From Sutterella sp047777475 (GTDB lineage Bacteria; Pseudomonadota; Gammaproteobacteria; Burkholderiales; Burkholderiaceae_F), in the NCBI GenBank assembly GCA_047777475.1, contig JBKEET010000012.1, forward strand, positions 1 to 31,946: a stretch of 31,946 nt of DNA, given 5' to 3'. The position numbers were made by a program, and so were the translations under genes. Numbering within the stretch: the stretch's first letter is position 1; each line of letters opens with the position of its first letter. The notes beneath the pieces are model-generated. The model worked only from the letters and a program-made list of their open reading frames with translations, was not told where the DNA came from and did not search any database. Below, in pieces: positions 7,084-14,208 of this stretch.

Positions 7084-9021
7084 ATGACAGAAACAGAGCT
7101 TGAAAGCGGAGCGGCGGGCAGGGAAAGCGCGCCTTTTGACCCGGACAAGGAGCTGCCGACGCTCCCCGACCGTCCTGGGTGCTACCGCTATTTCGACAAA
7201 AACGGGCGCTGCCTTTACGTCGGCAAGGCGCGCGACCTGAAAAAGCGCGTTTCGTCTTACTTCCGCAAGAACGGGCACACGCCGCGCATCGCGCTCATGG
7301 TGACCCAGATCGCCAGGCTCGAGACGACGGTGACGCGCTCCGAGGCGGAGGCGCTGCTCCTCGAGCGCAACCTCATCCGCGAGCTCAAGCCCAAGTACAA
7401 CATCGTCTTCCGCGACGACCGCAGCTACCCCTACGTCAAGATCGGGGGCGAAGAGTTCCCGCGGCTCTCCTTCTATCGCGGCGGCGTCGACAGGAAGGCG
7501 CGCTACTTCGGTCCCTACCCCAACAGCGGGGCGGTGCGCGAAACCATCCAGTTCATGCAGAAGGCCTTCGGGCTCCGGACCTGCGAGAACTCGGTCTTCG
7601 CGCACCGCGAGCGCGCCTGCCTGCTCGGGCAGATCGGGCGGTGCTCGGCGCCCTGCGTGGGCGGGATTACCAAGGAGGCCTACCGCGGCGACGTCGAGCG
7701 CGCCTCGGAGTTCCTGCTCGGCCGCACCCGCGAAGTGGTCGATGACTATGAAAAGAAGATGTGGGCCGCGTCCGACGCCTGGAACTTCGAGGAGGCGGCG
7801 CGCTACCGCGACCGCATCGCGGCGATCACGTTCCTGCAGCAGCAGCAGGTGATCGAGTCGAAGGACGGCGACATCGACGTCGACATCATTGCGACCGCCG
7901 CCGCCCAGGGCGTCATCTGCGTGAACCTCGCCATGGTCCGCGGCGGCCGCCACTTGGGCGACCATCCTTCCTTCCCGAAGATCGGCGGCGGCGCCGAGCA
8001 GATGATGCCGGGCGCCTCCGAGATCCTCGAGGCGTTCTGCGCGCAGCACTACGCCGACCTGCCCGTGCCGCCCGTCGTCATCATCGACGGCGAGTCGCTC
8101 GATGCGGACGAGCGCGCCGAAACCGTCGAGTCGCTCGCCGACACGCTCACCGGCATGGCCGGGCGCCGCGTCGCTGTGGTCGCCGAGCCGCGCGAGGCGC
8201 GGCGTCGCTGGCTCGAGATGTGCGCCTCGGGCGCGAAGATCGCGCTGGCGCGGCACCTGCAGGAAGAGGGCACGCAGCTCGAGCGCCTCAAGGAGCTCAT
8301 CGACGTGCTCGGCTTCGAGCCCGAGGACGGCGACCCGATGAAGTTCCGCGTCGAGTGCTTCGACATTTCGCACACCCAGGGCGAGGCGACGCAGGCCTCC
8401 TGCGTGGTCTTCGAGGGCGGGAAGATGCAGAGCTCGCTTTACCGGCGCTTCAACATCACGGGCATTGCGCCCGGGGACGACTACGCCGCCATGAAGCAGG
8501 TGCTCGAGCGGCGCTACAAGCCGGTGACCCGCGGCGAGGCGAAGCTCCCGAGCGTGGTGCTCGTCGACGGCGGCCGCGGCCAGGTCGAAATGGCCCGCGA
8601 GGTTTTCGAGGAGCTCGGGCTCGACACGTCGGTGATCGTCGGCGTCGCCAAGGGCGAAGGCCGCAAGACCGGCCTCGAGACGCTCGTTTTCCCCGTCATC
8701 GACGGCGTGCGGCGCGAGCCCCTGGTCCTGGGCGAGATGAGCCGCGCGCTGATGCTCGTGGCGGAAATCCGCGACGAGGCGCACCGCTTTGCCATCACCG
8801 GCATGCGCCGCAAGCGCGACCGCGCGAGGCGCACCTCGCGCCTCGAGGACCTCGAGGGCATCGGCCCGAAGCGCCGCACCCGGCTGCTCACGCATTTCGG
8901 GGGCATGAAGCAGCTTTCAAACGCCTCCGCCGAAGATATCGCTAAAGTGGAAGGCATTTCTGCATCTTTAGCGGCTAAAATCTATGCCCAGCTGCATCCG
9001 GTTTCGGTCCCGTCGGACTGA
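7084..9021 (+). CDS. uvrC: UvrABC excinuclease subunit C
   Basis: A 645-residue nuclease that makes the two incisions of nucleotide excision repair. Domains in order: GIY-YIG nuclease (P-G-C-Y at 31-34 and Y-V-G at 45-47, with KARDLKKRVSSYF after it), a cysteine-containing linker, the UVR UvrB-binding helix pair (about 220-255, EKKMWAASDAWNFEEAARYRDR), the RNase H-like C-terminal nuclease (FDISHTQGE, then LVDGGRGQ) and tandem helix-hairpin-helix motifs at the end (LEGIGPKRRTRLLTHF). Length and order are normal for the family. The start at 7084 was preferred to in-frame upstream starts because it lies just after a promoter-like box and gives a family-like N-terminus. pgsA follows after 28 bases, the usual proteobacterial pairing. 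Confidence 0.97.
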   Translation: MTETELESGAAGRESAPFDPDKELPTLPDRPGCYRYFDKNGRCLYVGKARDLKKRVSSYFRKNGHTPRIALMVTQIARLETTVTRSEAEALLLERNLIRELKPKYNIVFRDDRSYPYVKIGGEEFPRLSFYRGGVDRKARYFGPYPNSGAVRETIQFMQKAFGLRTCENSVFAHRERACLLGQIGRCSAPCVGGITKEAYRGDVERASEFLLGRTREVVDDYEKKMWAASDAWNFEEAARYRDRIAAITFLQQQQVIESKDGDIDVDIIATAAAQGVICVNLAMVRGGRHLGDHPSFPKIGGGAEQMMPGASEILEAFCAQHYADLPVPPVVIIDGESLDADERAETVESLADTLTGMAGRRVAVVAEPREARRRWLEMCASGAKIALARHLQEEGTQLERLKELIDVLGFEPEDGDPMKFRVECFDISHTQGEATQASCVVFEGGKMQSSLYRRFNITGIAPGDDYAAMKQVLERRYKPVTRGEAKLPSVVLVDGGRGQVEMAREVFEELGLDTSVIVGVAKGEGRKTGLETLVFPVIDGVRREPLVLGEMSRALMLVAEIRDEAHRFAITGMRRKRDRARRTSRLEDLEGIGPKRRTRLLTHFGGMKQLSNASAEDIAKVEGISASLAAKIYAQLHPVSVPSD

Positions 9022-9049
9022 CGCCGAAAAAATTCCTTCTTAGACTGAC

Positions 9050-9661
9050 ATGCGCCATAAGTTAAAGCCTCCTTTCAAAGTCAACGTCCCCATGATTCTC
9101 ACATGGAGCCGCATCATCCTGATTCCGTTCGTGATCGGCGTTTTCTACCTGCCTGACTCATGGCTGCCGATGCGCGACAAGAACATCGTTTCCTGCATTC
9201 TCTTTATCATTGCAGCCCTCACCGATGCCTTCGACGGCTACCTGGCGCGCCGCTACGAAGGCTGGTCGACGCGCATGGGCGCGTTCCTCGACACCGTGGC
9301 CGACAAGCTGCTCGTCTCGTGCGCGCTGGTGACGCTCGTCGGGCTCGACCGCGTCGACATGCTCATCGCCATGATCATCGTGGCGCGCGAGATCACGGTC
9401 ACGGCCCTGCGCGAGTGGATGGCCAAGATCGGCCAGTCGGGCAAGGTGAAGGTCAACTGGTACGGCAAGATCAAGGCCATTGCGCAGATGACGGCCATCC
9501 CGATGCTGCTCTGGTGGGATCCGCTTTTCGGCGGCGCCGTTGACATCGCGCTGATCGGCACGGTCCTCATCGTCATTGCGGCGGTGCTCACGATCTATTC
9601 GATGATCGTTTACCTCATGGCCGCCCGCCACGCCTTCGACGACCCGGGCGTCGTGGACTGA
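9050..9661 (+). CDS. pgsA: CDP-diacylglycerol-glycerol-3-phosphate 3-phosphatidyltransferase
   Basis: A 203-residue inner-membrane enzyme that makes phosphatidylglycerol phosphate, the first committed step to phosphatidylglycerol. The CDP-alcohol phosphotransferase signature is complete: D59-x2-D62-G63-x2-A66-R67-x9-G77-x3-D81-x3-D85. Several hydrophobic helices flank it. The N-terminal FKVNVPMILTWSRIILIPF corresponds to the family's usual start, which supports the ATG at 9050 even though no clear ribosome-binding site is visible; translation may be coupled to uvrC just upstream. A strong terminator follows. Confidence 0.93.
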   Translation: MRHKLKPPFKVNVPMILTWSRIILIPFVIGVFYLPDSWLPMRDKNIVSCILFIIAALTDAFDGYLARRYEGWSTRMGAFLDTVADKLLVSCALVTLVGLDRVDMLIAMIIVAREITVTALREWMAKIGQSGKVKVNWYGKIKAIAQMTAIPMLLWWDPLFGGAVDIALIGTVLIVIAAVLTIYSMIVYLMAARHAFDDPGVVD

Positions 9662-9716
9662 GCGCCCGAAGGGCAGAAGGGGGCGTCTTCCGCCCCGCAT
9701 TTCGGTTTTCTTTAGG

Positions 9717-9752
9717 AAAGGACCGGCTCTCTGAGAGTGCCGGTCCTTTTTT
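9717..9752 (+). terminator. Rho-independent terminator after uvrC-pgsA
   Basis: A perfect 11-bp stem (9717-9727 with 9739-9749) leading into a T run ending at 9752, 56 bases past the pgsA stop. It ends the uvrC-pgsA unit. Confidence 0.9.
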
Positions 9753-9803
9753 CCTGCCCGCGGGGGGCGGCCTCGGAGCGGTCCAAGAGCCGGGGCCTCA
9801 GGC

Positions 9804-9809
9804 TACAAT
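9804..9809 (+). promoter_or_regulatory. Probable -10 box of the yihY gene
   Basis: TACAAT sits 34 bases before the ATG at 9844, within CTACAATGCC. The preceding GGGCCTCAGG (9793-9802) is also found before the uvrC box, there displaced by exactly 10 bases. No convincing -35 box is visible. Confidence 0.45.
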
Positions 9810-9843
9810 GCCTTTCATAAGGCAGATCCGGTAAGGAGCAGTT

Positions 9844-11163
9844 ATGAAAAGCCGCAGGAAAGCGCTGGCCAAAAAGGCGAGCCAAAGCACGCTGATCGAC
9901 GCCGCCCGCGGCGTGTGGCGCTTTGCCGTCGAGCGTATGCGCGAGACGCAGCTCCAGGAGGTTGCCTCCTCGATGACGCTCACCACGCTCCTTTCGCTCG
10001 TGCCGCTCATCGCCGTGTCGGTTTCGGTCTTCGCGCTGTTCCCGGGCTTTGCCGAGGAGCGCCAGGAGATCGAGAACATGGTCTTCCAGAGCCTGCTCCC
10101 CGAGCAGTACACCGAAACGATCATCGGCTACATCAAGAGCTTTTCGAAGCACGCCTCGGGCCTCGGCATCTTCGGCCTGGCGGGCCTTGCCGTCACGGCG
10201 CTCATGCTGATCGACAAGTTCGTCGTCACCCTGAACCGCATCTTCATGGTGCGGAAGCTTCGGCCCTGGTCGCAGCGCGCGCTGCTCTACTGGGCGCTCA
10301 TCACGCTCGGGCCCGTCTTCATCGCTTTTTCGCTCACCGTCTCGACCAAGGCCGTGGCCGCGGCGAGCGAAGGCATATCGCCCGGCGTCACCGGCGTGCT
10401 CATGGGCGTGCTGCAGTTCCTGCTGCAGGTCGCCGCCTACACGTTCCTCTTCAAGTTCGTGCCCAACTGCCGCGTGCCGCTGCGCGACGCCGCCATCGGC
10501 GGCGCGTTCGTCGCGGTGGTCGGCTTCATCGTGCGCGAGGGCTTCCAGTACTACGTGAGCGCGGGCACGCTCGGCACGATCTACGGCGCGTTCGTGGCGA
10601 TCCCCGTGCTGATGCTCTGGTTCTACGTCACCTGGATCCTGATTTTCGCGGGCGCGGCGCTCACCGCGACGCTGCCGCTGCTCACTTCCGGCCGCTACCG
10701 CGACAGCTACAAGAAGGGCAACGACTTCCTCACGGGCGTGGCGATGCTGCGCGCGCTCTGGGAGGCGAGGGAAGCGGGCGAGCCCAAGGTGAGCCTCGAC
10801 CGGCTCTGCGACGCCGTCGACACCTACCCGCAGGCGGCGATGCGCGTGCTCGACGCGCTCGCCCTGAAGGGCTACTGCGCCGAAGTGCTCGGCCGCAAGT
10901 CGGGCAGCGACCAGGTCTGGGCGCTGCTCTGCGACCCGGCGAAGACCGACCTGCGCGGCGCGGCCGATGCGCTCCTGATCGACGGGAGCAACGCGCTGCT
11001 CACCGAGCCCAAGGACCGCGCGGATCCCGACGCGCCCGAGGGCATGCTCAAGGGCTGGCACGACGTGCTGCTCGAGAGCGATGCGCTCGATACGCCGCTC
11101 TCCGAGCTCTTCGCGCGCATCGGCGCGGACGACGCGGCCGCCGCGAAGAAGCCCGCCGCCTGA
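9844..11163 (+). CDS. YihY/BrkB family inner-membrane protein
   Basis: A 439-residue membrane protein of the YihY (formerly annotated virulence factor BrkB) family, whose molecular function is not firmly established. About six hydrophobic segments span residues 45-285, with the family pattern of a glycine-rich loop (GTLGTIYGAFVAIPVLMLWFYVTWIL) before the last helix. A cytoplasmic C-terminal tail of about 150 residues follows and contains a winged-helix-like stretch (VSLDRLCDAVDTYPQAAMRVLDAL), then a low-complexity Ala/Lys end. AAGGAG lies six bases before the start. The gene stands alone between a terminator and the convergent alcohol dehydrogenase gene. Confidence 0.87.
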   Translation: MKSRRKALAKKASQSTLIDAARGVWRFAVERMRETQLQEVASSMTLTTLLSLVPLIAVSVSVFALFPGFAEERQEIENMVFQSLLPEQYTETIIGYIKSFSKHASGLGIFGLAGLAVTALMLIDKFVVTLNRIFMVRKLRPWSQRALLYWALITLGPVFIAFSLTVSTKAVAAASEGISPGVTGVLMGVLQFLLQVAAYTFLFKFVPNCRVPLRDAAIGGAFVAVVGFIVREGFQYYVSAGTLGTIYGAFVAIPVLMLWFYVTWILIFAGAALTATLPLLTSGRYRDSYKKGNDFLTGVAMLRALWEAREAGEPKVSLDRLCDAVDTYPQAAMRVLDALALKGYCAEVLGRKSGSDQVWALLCDPAKTDLRGAADALLIDGSNALLTEPKDRADPDAPEGMLKGWHDVLLESDALDTPLSELFARIGADDAAAAKKPAA

Positions 11164-11164
11164 T

Positions 11165-12328
11165 TCAGGCCTTGGCGGGCCGGGCGAGCCGAAGGATCCG
11201 GCGCACCGCTTCGGCGTCGACGCTCCGGTTTTCGCCGAGCGCGAGGCCGCGCTCCGCAAAGCGGCGGCAGATGATGCCGTCGATGTCCTTCGGGGCGCCC
11301 GCCTCCTCGAGCCGCGTCGGGAGCCCGAGCGACGCGAAAAAGCCTTCGAGCGCGCCGGCGGCGAGCCGGGCGCGCTTTTCTTCATCGGGCTCGTCAATGC
11401 CGAACACCCGCGCGCCCATCTGCGCGAGCTTGCCTTTTTTCTCTTCAAAGAGCGCCCGGCAGAGCGCCGGATAGACGATCGCGAGCGTGGTGCCGTGCGC
11501 AAGCCCCGTGAGCGCCGTGATCTCGTGCCCGATCGCGTGCGCGGACCAGTCCTGCTCGACGCCCATGGCGATCATGTCGTTTAAGGCCAGCACGGCGGCG
11601 AGCGCATAGTCCTCGAGGTCGCGCTCCGAGGCGCGGCCCCCGATGAGCGCCGGGGCCGTCTCGCGAAGCGTGAGCAGCAGCCCTTCGGCCCAGCGGTCCA
11701 TCGTGCGGCTCTGGCCCGTCTTCGTGAGGTACTGCTCGAGCACGTGGGCGGCGATGTCCGCGAGCGCAGGCGCGAGCTGCCTCGGCGAGAGCGTCCTCGC
11801 GTAGGCGGGGTCGACGATCGCAAAGCGCGGCCAGAGCGGCGTGTCGAACGAGCGCTTCTCCTTTGTTTCGGCGTGCGAGATGACGGCGCTCCGGTTCATT
11901 TCTGAGCCCGTGGCGGGGAGCGTCACGACGCTACCGAACGGGATCATGCCGCAGGGGCGGCGCGTGAGGACGATGTCCCAGAGATCGCGCGGCGCCTTCT
12001 CGGCGAGCGCGCAGGCAAGGAGCTTGCCGCCGTCAAGCGCCGAGCCGCCGCCCACCGCAAGCAGGAATTCCGTGCGAAACGAGCGCGCTTCTTCGAGCGC
12101 CCGCCCGAGCGTCGCGGTCTGCGGGTTGGGCTCGACGCCCCAGAATTCGTGCACGGCGCAGTGCGAAAGCGCCGCGCGCACGTCGCCGCAGGCGCCGCAC
12201 GCCTTGGCGGAGCTGCGCCCGTAGAGCACGAAGACGCGGGTGCCGGGGGCGATTTCTTCCTTGAGGGCGGCGGCCGCGCCGCGGCCGAAGTGCAGGACAG
12301 TGGGATTGCGGTAGACGAAGGGCTTCAT
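11165..12328 (-). CDS. yqhD: YqhD-like NADPH-dependent iron-type alcohol/aldehyde reductase
   Basis: A 387-residue enzyme of the iron-containing alcohol dehydrogenase family, matching E. coli YqhD closely through its length. The coenzyme motif is AVGGGSALDGGK (91-102). The metal site is complete: D191, H195, H264 and H278, with the same spacing as in YqhD. YqhD reduces short aldehydes such as those from lipid peroxidation, glyoxal and butanal with NADPH; the same detoxifying role is inferred here. No YqhC-type regulator is adjacent. The gene ends one base after the yihY stop on the other strand, with no terminator between them. Confidence 0.88.
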   Translation of the reverse strand: MKPFVYRNPTVLHFGRGAAAALKEEIAPGTRVFVLYGRSSAKACGACGDVRAALSHCAVHEFWGVEPNPQTATLGRALEEARSFRTEFLLAVGGGSALDGGKLLACALAEKAPRDLWDIVLTRRPCGMIPFGSVVTLPATGSEMNRSAVISHAETKEKRSFDTPLWPRFAIVDPAYARTLSPRQLAPALADIAAHVLEQYLTKTGQSRTMDRWAEGLLLTLRETAPALIGGRASERDLEDYALAAVLALNDMIAMGVEQDWSAHAIGHEITALTGLAHGTTLAIVYPALCRALFEEKKGKLAQMGARVFGIDEPDEEKRARLAAGALEGFFASLGLPTRLEEAGAPKDIDGIICRRFAERGLALGENRSVDAEAVRRILRLARPAKA

Positions 12329-12366
12329 GGCCGGGGATTCACTCGAAAAAAACAGAGGAGGCGGAT

Positions 12367-12396
12367 AACAAAAAAGCTCCCCTTGTCGGAGAGCTC
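12367..12396 (-). terminator. Probable terminator after the parvulin gene
   Basis: On the minus strand an 8-bp stem with one mismatch (12375-12382 with 12388-12395) is followed by a run of six T and then GTT. It lies about 30 bases past the parvulin stop and before the yqhD-like gene. Confidence 0.6.
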
Positions 12397-12427
12397 CTCA
12401 GCGCGGAATGCGTCGGACCGGGCGAAG

Positions 12428-13210
12428 TTACTGCACCTTGGCCTGGCGGACGATTTCGGCGTAATGCTGGTTGACGCGCTGGTTCTCGAGGATGCGCTTG
12501 AGCATCGGCTTGCGCTTCTCGTAGGTCGGGAACTGGGCGGCGCGCTTGTCGTCGAGCTTGACGACGGCGAAGCCGTTCTCGAGGCGGACCGGCGTCTGGG
12601 CGACTTCACCCTTCTTGAGGGCGGCGAACGTCGCGCCGAGCGCCGGCGGCGTCATGCGCGGAACGACCCAGCCCATCAGGCCGCCGTTGGCCTTGGAGCG
12701 GGCGTCGATCGAGTTCTCGCTCGCGAGCTGCGCGAAGTCGGCGTTGCGCTTGGAGGCGCGGGTGATGAGCTTCTTGGCCTCGTCCTCGGTCTTCACGATG
12801 ATGAGGCGGATCTGATATTCGGTGTCGCCGTAGGCGAGCTTCTCGTTGTCATAGGCCTTGCGCAGGTCGGCTTCGGAAACGGGGTTCTTCGAAGCGTAGT
12901 CGGCGAGAAGGGCGTTGACGAGGATTTCGTCGTGCGCGTTCTTGATCGCGTTCTGCACGTCGGCGCGCTTCTCAACGCCGGCCTTCTTGGCTTCCTGGAG
13001 AAGAACCGTGCGCTGGATGAGCAGGTTCTTCACCTGGCGCTCGAGCTCGGGGCCGGCCTGCTGGCCGCTCGCCACCGCGCGGTTGTAGATCGCCTGCTGT
13101 TCGGCGACGGAAACCGTTTCGCCGTTGACCTTGAAGGACGTCAGCGCGGCATTGGCGGCACCGGCCGCCATCAGGGCGGTCAGACCGATCGCCAGAAGTT
13201 TCTTTTCCAT
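12428..13210 (-). CDS. Periplasmic parvulin-type peptidyl-prolyl isomerase
   Basis: A 260-residue exported foldase. The signal peptide (MEKKLLAIGLTALMAAGAANA) is followed by a helical SurA/PrsA-like N-terminal part (25-125) and a rotamase (parvulin) domain at about 128-225, recognisable by YQIRLIIVKTEDEAKKLI, DFAQLASENS, GGLMGWV and NGFAVVKLDDK. Such proteins help outer-membrane or secreted proteins to fold. AGGA precedes the start. In related Betaproteobacteria a parvulin gene sits next to yciB as here, often with a bolA-like gene between; that gene is absent from the 117-base gap. Confidence 0.92.
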   Translation of the reverse strand: MEKKLLAIGLTALMAAGAANAALTSFKVNGETVSVAEQQAIYNRAVASGQQAGPELERQVKNLLIQRTVLLQEAKKAGVEKRADVQNAIKNAHDEILVNALLADYASKNPVSEADLRKAYDNEKLAYGDTEYQIRLIIVKTEDEAKKLITRASKRNADFAQLASENSIDARSKANGGLMGWVVPRMTPPALGATFAALKKGEVAQTPVRLENGFAVVKLDDKRAAQFPTYEKRKPMLKRILENQRVNQHYAEIVRQAKVQ

Positions 13211-13327
13211 TTGATTAGGGTCCTGTCATCGCGGGCGCATCCGCTTGCTGCGGCGGAGCACACCGGGAAATGAACGAAAAATACTATTTTAACAGCCCCT
13301 TCGCGGGGAAGGCTGAGAGAGACGGGG

Positions 13328-13936
13328 TTAATTCTGCCGCTCCTCGGCATTTTTTGTCATGAACCAGCCGACGGCAATTGTAAACACAATTGTCAGTGCC
13401 AAAAGACCGAAGAGCTTGAAATCGACCCAGATCTCGGTCGAGCAGGCGTAGGCGACGGCCAGGTTGATGACGCCCACGCCGAAGAAAAAGGCGATCCACA
13501 TGTTCTGCAGCTTGGCCCAGGCGGCGTCCGGCATCGCGATCTGCGCCTTCGAAAGGAGCATGCGCATGAAGTTTTTCCCCGCTGCGTTGCCGTAAAGCAG
13601 GATGGCGCCGAAGATCCAGTAGAGGATCGTGGGCTTCCACTTGATGAACATTTCGTTGCGAAGGTAAATCGTGAGGCCGCCGAAGACGGCGATCACCGCA
13701 AGGCTGATCCAGAGCATCGGCTCGACCTTGCGGCGCATCGCGAGCAGCACGGCGACCTGCAGCGCCGTCACGGCAATCGCCGTCACGGTGGCGAGCAGCA
13801 CGGGCGCGGTGAGCGCGGTGACGCCGCTGCCGATCATCGACTGGGCGAGCGCGAGCGACTGCTCGGGCATCGCCCCGGCGACCTTGAAGGTCGTGAAAAA
13901 GAGAATGACGGGCAGCAGGTCGAAAAGGAATTTCAT
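13328..13936 (-). CDS. yciB: Inner-membrane septation protein YciB
   Basis: A 202-residue polytopic membrane protein of the YciB/IspA (septation protein A) family, involved in cell-envelope and division integrity. It begins MKFLFDLLPVILFFTTFKVAG, the family hallmark, and has about five hydrophobic segments; WKPTILYWIFGAILL and MWIAFFFGVGVINLAVAY are typical internal stretches. The ATG at 13936 was chosen because it matches the family start; the in-frame extension to 14089 has no hydrophobic or family-like sequence. The gene diverges from the M16 protease gene and is followed in the same direction by the parvulin gene. Confidence 0.92.
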   Translation of the reverse strand: MKFLFDLLPVILFFTTFKVAGAMPEQSLALAQSMIGSGVTALTAPVLLATVTAIAVTALQVAVLLAMRRKVEPMLWISLAVIAVFGGLTIYLRNEMFIKWKPTILYWIFGAILLYGNAAGKNFMRMLLSKAQIAMPDAAWAKLQNMWIAFFFGVGVINLAVAYACSTEIWVDFKLFGLLALTIVFTIAVGWFMTKNAEERQN

Positions 13937-14022
13937 AGCGTTGCGCGGGGAGGAATGGACGGGCGCTTCCGAAAGGAAAGCGTGCGGATCAGCATCATAG
14001 CCGTAAATGGGCGGCCGTGGGC

Positions 14023-14028
14023 TAAAAT
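14023..14028 (+). promoter_or_regulatory. Possible -10 box upstream of the M16 protease gene
   Basis: TAAAAT lies in the 272-base divergent region, flanked by an inverted GGGCG/CGCCC pair. It would leave a leader of about 175 bases before the ATG at 14209. No clear -35 box or ribosome-binding site is seen, so this is a weak call. Confidence 0.3.
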
Positions 14029-14208
14029 CGCCCGTGACACAGCAGGCGGACGCACGGCGCTGCAACAAAATGTCAAAACACGCAGACAAATGACACGTTT
14101 GCGCCCCCGCGTCCTGCTACTGTTTTCGGCGTCTGCCGCCTTTCGGCGCCACGGGAGCGGGGCCAAGGGGCGGCGAAAAATTTTTTCTGTAAAAAAGCCG
14201 GACAAGCC

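Noticed and set aside
13293..13315. Possible terminator between yciB and the parvulin gene
   Set aside because: The stem is imperfect and the T run on the minus strand is interrupted, so the two genes may still be partly co-transcribed; too weak to list.
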